Of a DNA stretch of 60,020 nucleotides, positions 51,323-60,020 are shown in pieces. Under the pieces are notes generated by a model. That model searched no databases. It was not told the DNA's origin and saw only the letters and a program-made list of their open reading frames with translations. The position numbers were made by a program, and so were the translations under genes. Position 1 is the stretch's first letter. Every line of letters begins with the position of its first letter. The stretch is from Ruminococcaceae bacterium UBA1425 (GTDB lineage Bacteria > Bacillota > Clostridia > Oscillospirales > Acutalibacteraceae), in contig DCUB01000045.1 of assembly GCA_002329365.1 (NCBI GenBank), positions 1 to 60,020 of the forward strand, in the 5' to 3' direction.

Positions 51323-51808
51323 ATGGGAATTGGTTTAACACTGGCAATACTTGGCGCGGCTCTCGCTGCCGCGCTCGCGGGCATCGGCTCGGCTAAAGGA
51401 GTCGGCATGGTCGGTCAGGCGGGAGCGGGACTTGTATCCGAGGACCCCTCAAAATTCGGTAAGGCGCTTATCCTTCAGATTCTTCCCGGCACGCAGGGCC
51501 TGTACGGGTTTCTTACGGCGTTTCTTCTGCTTGTCAGAATCGGCGTTATAGGCGGCGATTCCGTGGCAGACCTGACTCTTTCCGAGGGGCTTATGTATTT
51601 TGCCGCCTGCATGCCGATGGCGATAGGAGGCTATGTGTCGGCTATATGGCAGGCAAAGGTTTCGGCGTCGGGCGTCGGCATTGTTGCAAAGAAGCCCGAG
51701 GAAAGCGGCAAGGCAATAACGTTTGCCGCAATGGTCGAAACGTACGCGGTGCTCTCGCTGCTCATATCCGTTCTTGCCATATTCAGCATTTCCTCCGTCA
51801 TAGGCTGA
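51323..51808 (+). CDS. ntpK: V-type ATPase proteolipid subunit K (sodium-type ion site)
   Basis: The 161-residue protein has four membrane helices in two hairpins. The ion-binding Glu139 is in MVETYAVLS; helix 2 carries LPGTQGLY (54-61) with Thr57 and Gln58, and helix 3 has Gln110 in IWQAKVSASG. These correspond to the Leu/Thr/Gln/Gln/Glu set that coordinates Na+ in Enterococcus hirae NtpK. The first hairpin lacks the second carboxylate, as in NtpK. It builds the rotor ring. A Na+-coupled enzyme is predicted, though measured specificity is needed for proof. Confidence 0.96.
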   Translation: MGIGLTLAILGAALAAALAGIGSAKGVGMVGQAGAGLVSEDPSKFGKALILQILPGTQGLYGFLTAFLLLVRIGVIGGDSVADLTLSEGLMYFAACMPMAIGGYVSAIWQAKVSASGVGIVAKKPEESGKAITFAAMVETYAVLSLLISVLAIFSISSVIG

Positions 51809-51835
51809 AAAATGATTACTTGAGGTGCGGATTAA

Positions 51836-52426
51836 ATGACCGGGTTAGAAAAAATAATTAATAAAATAAATGCCGACAGCGAAAGGGAATGCGCATCGGT
51901 TGTCGCCGCCGCACACGAAAAGGCAAAAGAGCTTGAAGCGGAAGCGGAAGAAGAAAGAAAGCTGATGACGAAGAAGATTCTTGACGAAGCTGAAGAAAAG
52001 GCGCGCGAAATCACCGAAAGAGGCGAGTCGTCGGCGCAGCAGATAAAACGTCAGACGCTGCTCAAGGCAAAAATAGAAGCCGTTAACGAGGTTATAAATA
52101 CCGCCCTCTACGAATTAAAGCGTCTTGACGGTCAGGAATATTTTGAAATACTTTCAAAGCTTGCCGTTTCAAACGCGAGGGCGGGCAGGGGCGTCATGCG
52201 TCTTTCATCAGACGATTTAAAACGGCTGCCCGAGGGTTTTATCGGCTCCGTTGTATCCCGTCTTCCCGCGGGATATGAAATTGTTTTGTCGGACGAGCCG
52301 GCCGAAATTGACAGCGGCTTTATACTCGTTTACGGCGACATTGACGTAAACTGCACCTTTGAAGCGCTTGCGTATGAAAAACGCGACGACATAAAAGAGC
52401 GCGTATGCTCTATTATTTTTGACTGA
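51836..52426 (+). CDS. ntpE: V-type ATPase subunit E
   Basis: The 196-residue protein has a long charged N-terminal helix (about 1-85, Ala/Glu/Lys coiled coil) and a C-terminal globular domain (about 90-196) ending DIDVNCTFEALAYEKRDDIKERVCSIIFD, the standard subunit E form. It joins the peripheral stalk with the G/H subunit. TGAGGTG precedes the ATG, 27 bases after ntpK. Length is typical. Confidence 0.92.
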   Translation: MTGLEKIINKINADSERECASVVAAAHEKAKELEAEAEEERKLMTKKILDEAEEKAREITERGESSAQQIKRQTLLKAKIEAVNEVINTALYELKRLDGQEYFEILSKLAVSNARAGRGVMRLSSDDLKRLPEGFIGSVVSRLPAGYEIVLSDEPAEIDSGFILVYGDIDVNCTFEALAYEKRDDIKERVCSIIFD

Positions 52427-52451
52427 TAAACTTTTACGGGAGGCGTACCGC

Positions 52452-53426
52452 TTGCGTGACACCGATTACGCCTTTGGCGTTGCAAAGATAAGATATAACG
52501 AGCTTTCGCTCCTGTCGCAGCAGGAGACGGAGCAGCTTATCACTGCCGACAGCGTCGACGCGGTGTTAAGGATGCTTTCTGACAAGGGCTGGAATGTGCC
52601 GGAAAACGGCTCCGACTGCTCCCTGATGCTTGAGCAGGAGACGAAAAAAGCGTGGACGCTTCTTAACGAGGCTGCTCCCGATATAAGCGTTTTACACGCG
52701 CTTATCATGCCCGAGGATTTTCATAACCTCAAGGCTGTTCTAAAATGCCTTGTCGCGAACGAGAGTACCAAAGGGCTTTTTTCCGAGCCGTCGATTACCC
52801 CTCCGAAGCTAATCGAGGAAGCAATCAGGGAAAAGCGCTTTGACCTGCTTCCCGCGCATCTTCGCGAAGCGGCTATATCGGGCTACGAGGTTGCAACATT
52901 AAGCCACGGCGCCGGTATGCTTATTGATATAACTGTCGATAAATATTCCATGGAAGAAAGAATAAAGGTTGCGGAGAACAGCGGTGTTCGTGTGCTGATT
53001 GACATTGCAAGGCTCTCGTGCGCCTCGGCGGATATAAAAATCGCCGTAAGAAGCGCCGAAACAGGCAAGGACGCCGAGTTTATGCGCCGAGCAATGGCCG
53101 AAAGCGGGCTGATTGACAACGAAAGGCTCATAGAGTCGGCACAAAAGGGCAGGGCTGATATAACGTCATACCTTAACGGAACGTCGCTCTCGGGCGCTTC
53201 GGAATCGCTTAAAAAAGGAAACGCGTCTTTTGAAAAGTGGTGCGACGAAGCGGTTTTTGAAAAAACAAGCGTCGAAAAAGGCGCCGCCTTCGGCGCGGGA
53301 CCGCTTGCGTCGTATTACATGACGAAGCAGACGGAAATTAAAAATGTCCGAATCATTATATCCGCGAAGAATAATAATTTTTCCGAGGAAGTAATAAGGG
53401 AGAGGGTGAGGAAGGCGTATGTATAA
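52452..53426 (+). CDS. ntpC: V-type ATPase subunit C (NtpC / subunit d)
   Basis: The TTG at 52452 is chosen: GGGAGG lies eight bases before it and the product begins RDTDYAFGVAKIR, the usual N-terminus; an in-frame TTG at 52419 overlaps ntpE and has no ribosome site. The 324-residue protein is all-helical with the family pattern PEDFHNLKAVLK (about 90) and the C-terminal NNFSEEVIRERVRKAYV. It sits atop the K ring and connects the central stalk. It overlaps ntpG by eight bases. Confidence 0.93.
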   Translation: MRDTDYAFGVAKIRYNELSLLSQQETEQLITADSVDAVLRMLSDKGWNVPENGSDCSLMLEQETKKAWTLLNEAAPDISVLHALIMPEDFHNLKAVLKCLVANESTKGLFSEPSITPPKLIEEAIREKRFDLLPAHLREAAISGYEVATLSHGAGMLIDITVDKYSMEERIKVAENSGVRVLIDIARLSCASADIKIAVRSAETGKDAEFMRRAMAESGLIDNERLIESAQKGRADITSYLNGTSLSGASESLKKGNASFEKWCDEAVFEKTSVEKGAAFGAGPLASYYMTKQTEIKNVRIIISAKNNNFSEEVIRERVRKAYV

Positions 53427-53733
53427 GATTGCCGCCATAGGCGACAAAGACAGCGTTTACGGCTTCGCCTCTATTGGACTCAGCGTCTTCCCCGAGGAGG
53501 ACGCCGCCGGCGCGTCGCGTGTTCTGCGTCATCTTGCCGAAAACGGTTACGCCGTCATTTATATTACGGAACAGCTCGCCTCGCAGCTCGGCGCGGAGCT
53601 TCAGCATTACAGGGAACAAACGCTCCCCGCTGTAATCCCCATACCCGGAATCAGGGGAAACAACGGAATGGGCATGAAAAATGTCAGCAAAACAGTGGAG
53701 CAGGCAGTCGGTTCCGATATTCTGCCGGATTAA
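53419..53733 (+). CDS. ntpG: V-type ATPase subunit F (NtpG)
   Basis: The 104-residue protein has the subunit F pattern KIAAIGDKDSVYGFASIGLSVFP (3-25) followed by YAVIYITEQLA (about 51) and a conserved PAVIPIPGIRGNNGMGMKNVSKTVEQAVGSDIL ending. It forms the central shaft with subunit D. The start overlaps ntpC by eight bases, and the ntpA start follows 28 bases later. Confidence 0.94.
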   Translation: MYKIAAIGDKDSVYGFASIGLSVFPEEDAAGASRVLRHLAENGYAVIYITEQLASQLGAELQHYREQTLPAVIPIPGIRGNNGMGMKNVSKTVEQAVGSDILPD

Positions 53734-53761
53734 ATCTCTCGAAAGGAAACGGTAACGGTAT

Positions 53762-55534
53762 ATGAGCATTGGGAAAATAACTAAGGTTTCAGGGCCGCTC
53801 GTCGTAGCTTCGGGCATGCGCGACGCTAATATGTTCGACGTCGTCCGTGTCAGCGAAAAAAGGCTTATAGGCGAGATAATAGAAATTCACGGCGACAGGG
53901 CATCAATACAGGTTTACGAAGAAACGTCCGGTCTCGGCACGGGCGAGCCTGTCGAGTCAACAGGCTTGCCTTTAAGCGTCGAGCTCGGGCCGGGGCTTAT
54001 CGGCAGCATATTCGACGGCATACAAAGACCGCTCGAGGAAATAAGGAAAATTGCTGGAAATAACCTCACAAGGGGCATTGAGGTGCCGTCGCTGAGCAGG
54101 GAAAAGGTCTGGCATTTCACTCCTTCTGTCAAAGCGGGCGACAGGATAGAGGGCGGCGACGTGCTCGGCACCGTTGCCGAAACAGAAGTCGTTCTTCATA
54201 AAATCATGGCTGCACCCGGTGTCGCAGGCACAGTTAAATCAATAAACGAGGGCGATTATAGAATAACCGATACCGTATGCGTCATAGAGGGTGCCGACGG
54301 TGCCGGATTTCCCGTGTCGCTTCTTCAGCGGTGGCCCGTCAGAAGGGGCAGACCATACAGGAAAAAGCTTTCGCCCGATAAGCCGCTTATTACAGGTCAG
54401 CGTGTTGTCGACGCCCTGTTCCCGATAGCTAAGGGCGGCGTCGCGGCCATTCCCGGCCCGTTCGGTAGCGGAAAGACTGTAACACAGCATCAGCTTGCCA
54501 AGTGGGCGGAGGCGGACATAGTCGTTTATATCGGCTGCGGCGAACGCGGGAACGAAATGACCGACGTTTTAAACGAGTTCCCTGAGCTTATCGACCCGCA
54601 TACCGGCAAATCGCTTATGGAGCGCACCGTTTTGATAGCCAACACGTCTGATATGCCCGTTGCCGCGCGCGAAGCTTCGATATACACCGGCATTACAATA
54701 GCGGAGTATTTCCGCGACATGGGTTATTCAGTCGCGCTGATGGCGGACTCCACCTCACGCTGGGCGGAGGCTCTGCGCGAGATGTCGGGCAGGCTTGAGG
54801 AAATGCCCGGCGAGGAAGGCTATCCCGCCTACCTCGGCAGCAGGCTTGCGCAGTTTTACGAAAGGGCAGGCTATGTTGTTTCACTCGGCTCCGACAGGCG
54901 CGAGGGCGCGCTCTCGGTAATAGGCGCCGTTTCCCCTCCGGGCGGCGATATTTCCGAGCCTGTTTCGCAGGCTACTTTAAGAATCGTCAAGGTGTTCTGG
55001 GGGCTTGACGCTAATCTTGCATATAAGCGCCATTTCCCGGCTATAAACTGGCTTACAAGCTACTCGCTTTACGCCGACTCTCTCGGCCAGTGGTTCAACA
55101 AAAACGCAGCCCCCGACTGGACGGAGCTGCGCGGCCGCATGCTTTCGCTGCTTTCCGACGAAGCCGCGCTCGACGAGATAGTCAAGCTTGTCGGCATGGA
55201 CGCGCTTTCGCCGCCCGACAGGCTGAAAATGGAGGCGGCAAGAAGCATACGCGAGGACTTTTTGCACCAGCTCGCCTTCCACGAGGTTGACACATACACG
55301 TCTCTGAACAAGCAGTACCTTATGATGAAATCCGTCCTGAGCTACTACGACAGCGCGTCGGAGGCGCTTGAACGAGGCGCCGACATTGAGAAGCTTGTTA
55401 ATATTCCGTCGCGCGAAGCAATAGGACGCTTCAAATATGTAAGCGAGGATAAGATAGAGGAAGAATACGCGCGTATACAGAATATGCTAAGCGGCGATAT
55501 CAGCGAGGCGCTCGCGTCAAAGGAGGAGTTTTAA
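53762..55534 (+). CDS. ntpA: V-type ATPase catalytic subunit A
   Basis: The 590-residue protein has the P-loop GPFGSGKTV (about 232-240), the non-homologous insert typical of A subunits (about 110-190), the Walker B-region SVALMADSTSRWAEALREMSGRLEEMPGEEGYPAYLGSRL and the helical C-terminal domain. It hydrolyses ATP in the A3B3 head. It overlaps ntpB by one base (TAATG). Length is standard. Confidence 0.97.
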   Translation: MSIGKITKVSGPLVVASGMRDANMFDVVRVSEKRLIGEIIEIHGDRASIQVYEETSGLGTGEPVESTGLPLSVELGPGLIGSIFDGIQRPLEEIRKIAGNNLTRGIEVPSLSREKVWHFTPSVKAGDRIEGGDVLGTVAETEVVLHKIMAAPGVAGTVKSINEGDYRITDTVCVIEGADGAGFPVSLLQRWPVRRGRPYRKKLSPDKPLITGQRVVDALFPIAKGGVAAIPGPFGSGKTVTQHQLAKWAEADIVVYIGCGERGNEMTDVLNEFPELIDPHTGKSLMERTVLIANTSDMPVAAREASIYTGITIAEYFRDMGYSVALMADSTSRWAEALREMSGRLEEMPGEEGYPAYLGSRLAQFYERAGYVVSLGSDRREGALSVIGAVSPPGGDISEPVSQATLRIVKVFWGLDANLAYKRHFPAINWLTSYSLYADSLGQWFNKNAAPDWTELRGRMLSLLSDEAALDEIVKLVGMDALSPPDRLKMEAARSIREDFLHQLAFHEVDTYTSLNKQYLMMKSVLSYYDSASEALERGADIEKLVNIPSREAIGRFKYVSEDKIEEEYARIQNMLSGDISEALASKEEF

Positions 55535-56904
55535 TGCCGAAGGAATACAGAACGATTGAAGAAATATCAGGTCCTCTTATGCTTGTACGCGAGGTCGAAA
55601 ACGTCACCTTTAACGAGCTTGGCGAGATAGAGCTTGCAAACGGCGAAAAACGCCGCTGCAGAGTGCTTGAGATTGACGGCAGCAACGCGCTTGTACAGCT
55701 TTTTGAAAGCTCCGCCGGAATCAACCTTTCCGACAGCAAGGTGCGTTTTTCCGGCAGGCAGATGGAGCTCGGCGTTTCCGAGGATATGCTCGGCAGGGTT
55801 TTTGACGGGCTGGGCAGACCGATAGACGGAGGTCCCGAAATCATTCCCGAAAAAAGGCTTGACGTAAACGGCACTCCTATGAACCCTGCCGCAAGAAGCT
55901 ATCCCGAGGAGTTTATACAAACGGGAGTTTCGGCTATTGACGGACTTAACACTCTCGTCAGAGGTCAGAAACTGCCGATATTTTCGGCGTCCGGTCTTCC
56001 CCATGCCGACCTCGCGGCGCAGATAGCGAGACAGTCAAGGGTTCTCGGGGCAGCCGGGAGCTTCGCGGTGGTCTTCGCCGCCATGGGCATAACGTTTGAG
56101 GAGTCAAACTTCTTTGTCGAAAGCTTTAAAAGCGCAGGCGCGCTCGACAGAACAGTCGTGTTCTCAAACCTTGCGAACGACCCTGCCATAGAGCGCATAG
56201 CAACGCCGAAAATGGCAATGACTGCCGCCGAGTATCTCGCCTTCGACAGGGATATGCATGTGCTTGTCATTCTTACCGATATTACAAACTATGCCGACGC
56301 GCTGCGAGAGGTTTCCGCCGCGCGTAAGGAGGTGCCGGGCAGGCGCGGCTACCCCGGCTATATGTACACTGACCTTGCGTCCATTTACGAGCGCGCGGGC
56401 AGGCAAAAGGGCAAAAAGGGCAGCATAACGATGATTCCCATCCTATCGATGCCCGAGGACGACAAAACACATCCTATTCCCGACCTTACGGGCTATATAA
56501 CGGAAGGCCAGATTATTTTAAGCCGCGAGCTTCACAGGAAGGGTATAACACCGCCTGTCGACGTTCTCCCGTCGCTTTCAAGGCTTAAGGATAAGGGCAT
56601 CGGCGAGGGAAAAACAAGGCGCGACCATTCAAACACGATGAACCAGCTTTTCTCCGCTTACGCGAGGGGCAAGGACGCAAAGGAGCTTATGGTTATTCTG
56701 GGCGAGGCGGCGCTGACGGATATCGACAAGCTGTACGCCGAGTTTTCCGACGAGTTCGAAAAGCAGTATGTTTCGCAGGGCTTTACCACAAACAGGTCAA
56801 TTGAAGAAACTCTTGATTTGGGCTGGAAGCTTTTAAGAATTCTTCCGCGCAGCGAGTTAAAGCGCATCAGCGATACGCTGCTCGACGAATTTTACGACGC
56901 CTGA
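55534..56904 (+). CDS. ntpB: V-type ATPase regulatory subunit B
   Basis: The 456-residue protein aligns with B subunits: FSASGLPHADLAAQIARQS (about 149-167) at the place of the P-loop, which is degenerate here as in all B subunits, then HVLVILTDITNYADALREVSAARKEVPGRRGYPGYMYTDLA. It alternates with A in the head and helps form the active sites. The start overlaps the ntpA stop. Confidence 0.97.
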   Translation: MPKEYRTIEEISGPLMLVREVENVTFNELGEIELANGEKRRCRVLEIDGSNALVQLFESSAGINLSDSKVRFSGRQMELGVSEDMLGRVFDGLGRPIDGGPEIIPEKRLDVNGTPMNPAARSYPEEFIQTGVSAIDGLNTLVRGQKLPIFSASGLPHADLAAQIARQSRVLGAAGSFAVVFAAMGITFEESNFFVESFKSAGALDRTVVFSNLANDPAIERIATPKMAMTAAEYLAFDRDMHVLVILTDITNYADALREVSAARKEVPGRRGYPGYMYTDLASIYERAGRQKGKKGSITMIPILSMPEDDKTHPIPDLTGYITEGQIILSRELHRKGITPPVDVLPSLSRLKDKGIGEGKTRRDHSNTMNQLFSAYARGKDAKELMVILGEAALTDIDKLYAEFSDEFEKQYVSQGFTTNRSIEETLDLGWKLLRILPRSELKRISDTLLDEFYDA

Positions 56905-56937
56905 CTATATCCGCATTTTATTTAAGACGGTGATACA

Positions 56938-57612
56938 ATGTCATTGCTTAACGTGAATCCCACCAGAATGGAGCTTACAAAGCTTAAAAGAAAGCTTGTC
57001 ACGGCGAGAAGGGGGCACAAGCTCCTGAAGGACAAACGCGACGAGCTTATGCGGATTTTCCTTGAGCTTGTGCGTGAAAATAAAAAGCTCAGGCGCGAGG
57101 TTGAGGCGGGGATAAGGGAAGCGAATCTTCACATGTCCGTCGCCCGCTCCGTTATGAGCGACAAGGCTCTGAATGTCGCTTTAATGCTTCCGTCGCAGTC
57201 TATGAGCCTTGAGATTTCTGAAAAAAACGTAATGAGCGTCATAATACCGCAGTTCACGCCAAAGCTTAAAACCGCCGACGCGCACGACATCTATTCCTAC
57301 GGCTTCGCGTCCACATCAGGCGACCTTGATTTTGCCGTCCTGTCACTTTCCGGAATCATACCCGCGATGCTCCGCCTTGCCGAGGTGGAAAAATCGTGCC
57401 AGCTTATGGCGGCGGAAATCGAAAAAACGCGCCGCAGGGTTAACGCTCTCGAGCATGTTATGATTCCCCAGTACGAGGATACGATAAAGTATATTACAAT
57501 GAAGCTTGACGAAAACGAGAGAAGCTCCACAACGCGCCTTATGAAAATCAAGGACATGATGATAAAGGAAGTAATCGAAGCAAAACGCGCCGGGGAATAC
57601 GGCGGCGTATAA
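56938..57612 (+). CDS. ntpD: V-type ATPase subunit D
   Basis: The 224-residue protein has the subunit D opening NVNPTRMELTKLKRKLVTARRGHKLLKDKRDELMR, two long antiparallel helices (about 5-75 and 140-210) and the C-terminal RRVNALEHVMIPQYEDTIKYI. It is the rotating shaft. GACGGTGA precedes the ATG. It is the last ATPase gene; ntpH and ntpJ of Enterococcus are absent. Confidence 0.96.
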   Translation: MSLLNVNPTRMELTKLKRKLVTARRGHKLLKDKRDELMRIFLELVRENKKLRREVEAGIREANLHMSVARSVMSDKALNVALMLPSQSMSLEISEKNVMSVIIPQFTPKLKTADAHDIYSYGFASTSGDLDFAVLSLSGIIPAMLRLAEVEKSCQLMAAEIEKTRRRVNALEHVMIPQYEDTIKYITMKLDENERSSTTRLMKIKDMMIKEVIEAKRAGEYGGV

Positions 57613-57636
57613 ACTCAATTTTAAGGAGCATGACTT

Positions 57637-59991
57637 TTGAAAAGGCATCCCGGCATTTTTTATTTCAACCTACTAAAAAAATCGGCTGCTTTGTGCGTCG
57701 CCGCCGCGCTTGTTTTTATTGCGGGCTGCGGCAACGCGCAAAACGCCGATATTTTATCTTTCAGCGGAAAAATAACGGAAAAGAGCGCCGTCGTTTACGA
57801 TAAGAGCATACACTTAATAAATCCCGGAAACTTCAACGACACCGTCGCGCAGTCCGGCCTTTTGAGCCTTTATATCGACGACAAAAGCTACGGTGTCGCG
57901 CTTTACCAGCGAAACGCTACGGAGAAGGTCGAGGACTACGCGGCACTGACCGATGACAACGAAAAGGAAAAATACTGGTACACTCTGCCGGCGGAGTCAA
58001 ATGTGAATTACGACTACTCCGCCGCAACATTTACTATCGATGTTTCAGCCGGCGGCACGCTTTATCACCTGAATTCGCAGGACAATTCCGTTGCCTTCAA
58101 AAACGTGACGTGCGACGTAATGGGCGACAAATCGACATTTACGGGTTACGACTTAAAATATGTTGTAACGGTTGACGAAAAAACCGCCGCGAAGGTCGAC
58201 AAAATGAAAATAGCCGACAACCTTTTTGACGAGAGCGATTTTTCAAAAAGCGACATAATATTTTTCGTAAACGTAAAATTTGATTTGCGCGACGGAAACC
58301 TGTTTGTTACGGCAAACTGGAAAAACCTTTCGGGAAATGAATCGGCGGTAATTGAAAGACTCGGTCTGCTCGAGTTTTTCGGCGCGGACGATAAGGCTGA
58401 GAACGGCGATTTCATACTTGTTCCCGACGGCTGCGGAGCTGTTATAAAGACGGCGTCAGCCGACAGCACATTCATGCCGCTAAGCTTTGTTATGTACGGC
58501 GACGACGAATACGGCGAAAATACTTACCCCGCAGTATTTCCGGCATTCGGCGCAAAGCAGGGCGACAGCGCCTTTGTCACAATAATAGAGCGCGGCGACG
58601 CCTGCGCCACAGTTACAGCGGACAGGGCAACGGGCAAAAGCGGATTCAACAGGGTAGGCGTCAGCTTCAAGCTTGTCGAAACATCGGTTGACAACACCCG
58701 TAATCAGACCGTCAGATACACAAACCCCACATACAGCGTTGACGAAGTAAGGCTTTGCGTAAGGCTTTTGAGCGGCGGCAACGCAAGCTACGGGGGAATG
58801 GCGGCGGCATGCCGCGAGCAGTTCATGAGGAACAAGGTAATATCAGCCAATACCGTTGTAAACGAAGAATATTTGCCGTTTAACCTTAATATCATCGGCG
58901 CGTCAACAGGTGTTTCAAGGCTTTACAAACGCCTTGAGGCTGTTAAAACCCTTACGTCCTTCGAGCAGGCTCAGGACATGCTTTCAAGGATGAAGGCAAA
59001 GGGTATAAACAACATCAACATCAGATATATCGGAGCGCTTCGCGGCGGCGAGAATCAGAACCAAACCGGCAGACTGTCGCTTATGAAAAGGCTCGGAGGT
59101 AAAAAAGGCTTTGACGAGCTTTCGGAATATTCTTCTATACAGGGACACAGCCTGTACCTTGACGTCAATCTGCTTACATGGAACGGCGAAAAGCTTCTGA
59201 CTTTAAAAGCCGCCGACAATATAAAAGGGCAAAAGGCAACAGTGACGGTTCCGAGCGAACTTAAAGGGGCGCTCGGCACCGGTTCATACGTCAGACATGT
59301 TATGCGCCTGAACAAAATTGAAAAAGCAGTAATAGGTCTGCTGACTGACGCGAACAGGCTTGAGTTCGACGGCTTTTGTGTAAACGACGCCGGCAGCCTG
59401 CTTTATTCCGACTATTCAAACGGCTTTACCGACAGACAGACGGCAAGCGGAATATTAGCCGCAAGCGTTTCTTCGCTGGCGGCAAGACGTAAGCTGATGA
59501 TGGAGACGGGCAATTTTTATGCTGTTAAGCAGGCAGACGTTATAGTCGGTCTGCCGCTTTCGCCGTCCGCCGGCGAAAAAAAGGGCAGCTACGAATCCGT
59601 TCCGTTTGTTCAGATGATAATTCACGGTACGCTTGATTACTCCGGTGAGCCTGTTAATCTTTCGGACGATGCCGATACGGCAATGCTCAGATGCATAGAA
59701 TACGGCGCGTGCCCGTCCTTTGAATGGTGCTACGAAAACACAAAAGCCTATGATAATGCGTTCTTTTACGAGGACTGGCTGAACGACGCTGCGGCTTTCT
59801 ACACAAGGGCAAACGATACTCTCGGCGACCTCCGCGACACAAGAATCACGAACAATTACGAAACCGAAACAAAGGGAGTTTACTGCACGGAATATGAAAA
59901 CGGCTCCGTGGTTTATGTTAATTACAACGACGAGTCGTCGGAATACAACGGTATAACAATCAGCGCGAAAAGCTTTATAAAGATTGACTGA
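57637..59991 (+). CDS. Surface lipoprotein, DUF5696-like
   Basis: The start is TTG at 57637, eight bases after AAGGAG. The 784-residue protein has a lipoprotein signal (about 12-32) with lipobox IAGC, so Cys31 would be lipidated. The remainder is extracytoplasmic: a beta-rich N-terminal part with FILVPDGCGAVI (about 260-271), which recalls DUF5696, then a probable TIM-barrel-like part (about 410-690, NINIRYIGALRGGENQN, LYLDVNLLTWNG). A carbohydrate-related or binding role is conceivable but no catalytic pair is recognised. It is 24 bases after ntpD; whether it belongs to the ATPase transcript is not known. Confidence 0.72.
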   Translation: MKRHPGIFYFNLLKKSAALCVAAALVFIAGCGNAQNADILSFSGKITEKSAVVYDKSIHLINPGNFNDTVAQSGLLSLYIDDKSYGVALYQRNATEKVEDYAALTDDNEKEKYWYTLPAESNVNYDYSAATFTIDVSAGGTLYHLNSQDNSVAFKNVTCDVMGDKSTFTGYDLKYVVTVDEKTAAKVDKMKIADNLFDESDFSKSDIIFFVNVKFDLRDGNLFVTANWKNLSGNESAVIERLGLLEFFGADDKAENGDFILVPDGCGAVIKTASADSTFMPLSFVMYGDDEYGENTYPAVFPAFGAKQGDSAFVTIIERGDACATVTADRATGKSGFNRVGVSFKLVETSVDNTRNQTVRYTNPTYSVDEVRLCVRLLSGGNASYGGMAAACREQFMRNKVISANTVVNEEYLPFNLNIIGASTGVSRLYKRLEAVKTLTSFEQAQDMLSRMKAKGINNINIRYIGALRGGENQNQTGRLSLMKRLGGKKGFDELSEYSSIQGHSLYLDVNLLTWNGEKLLTLKAADNIKGQKATVTVPSELKGALGTGSYVRHVMRLNKIEKAVIGLLTDANRLEFDGFCVNDAGSLLYSDYSNGFTDRQTASGILAASVSSLAARRKLMMETGNFYAVKQADVIVGLPLSPSAGEKKGSYESVPFVQMIIHGTLDYSGEPVNLSDDADTAMLRCIEYGACPSFEWCYENTKAYDNAFFYEDWLNDAAAFYTRANDTLGDLRDTRITNNYETETKGVYCTEYENGSVVYVNYNDESSEYNGITISAKSFIKID

Positions 59992-59996
59992 TTGTT

Positions 59997-60020
59997 TAGA
60001 TTCTTCGCTTCGCTCAGAAT
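59997..60020. repeat. Edge of a short inverted repeat (repeat E-like)
   Basis: TAGATTCTTCGCTTCGCTCA followed by GAAT runs off the window. ATTCT ... AGAAT form inverted ends. It may be the same class as the copy at 38070-38100. Confidence 0.35.

Noticed and set aside
55567..56004. 145-residue minus-strand frame in ntpB
   Set aside because: Antisense to conserved V-ATPase B sequence with no ribosome site.

Overview
The window reads as chromosome of an anaerobic, spore-forming Firmicute of the class Clostridia, probably an Oscillospiraceae-like gut bacterium. The evidence is the sporulation protein YunB, near-consensus sigma-A promoters with strong GGAGG ribosome sites, frequent TTG/GTG starts, a nine-gene V-type ATPase operon of the Enterococcus/Clostridia order, rubrerythrin, GPH-type sugar symporters and cytoplasmic glycosidases. 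This assignment is inference from gene content; no rRNA is present.

Layout. (1) 1-3.2 kb: accessory segment beside a tRNA-Leu(CAG): a DUF4268 nuclease-like gene cut by the window edge, a small XRE regulator with a palindromic operator-like promoter, a deleted large serine recombinase, and an unrecognised 371-residue acidic-tailed protein whose reading frame ends inside the tRNA gene. (2) 3.2-9.8 kb: housekeeping: SGNH esterase, MATE exporter, DUF421 membrane protein, an atypical rubrerythrin, DNA ligase LigA, YunB. (3) 10-12.1 kb: a compact operon of a MIF-like tautomerase, a membrane-anchored CAP protein and a PI-PLC-like protein. (4) 12-18 kb: a GH109-like Gfo/Idh protein, a flavoprotein, a LOG-family protein and a two-component system. 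(5) 18.2-23 kb: GPH transporter, FAD oxidoreductase and polytopic membrane protein.

(6) 23-37.9 kb: one long leftward block, valS-ileS-GPH transporter-iolC-iolB-iolD-iolE-iolA-(repeat)-iolG. It encodes almost the whole myo-inositol pathway from inositol to acetyl-CoA, lacking a recognisable iolJ aldolase and iolI isomerase. It is placed directly behind two aminoacyl-tRNA synthetases with no visible T-box. (7) 38-43.5 kb: a KDG-kinase-like PfkB protein, an MreB-like actin divergent from it, then glycosyltransferase, ribokinase and a Gfo/Idh dehydrogenase. (8) 43.9-48.5 kb: intracellular GH2 beta-galactosidase and GH20 hexosaminidase operon. (9) 48.6-57.6 kb: V-type ATPase operon (ntpF-I-K-E-C-G-A-B-D) followed by a DUF5696-like lipoprotein. 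The proteolipid keeps the Na+-site residues, so a sodium pump is predicted.

Across the window, gene-free gaps carry a mosaic of short palindromic repeats (types A-D here) sharing a GTAGGG/CCCTAC end. Two types combine into a ~70-bp composite that occurs three times, a REPIN/MITE-like arrangement. The most unusual items are this repeat family, the leader ORF plus hairpin in front of the V-ATPase operon, the MIF-CAP-PI-PLC operon, the rubrerythrin lacking half its di-iron ligands, and the accessory segment at the tRNA.
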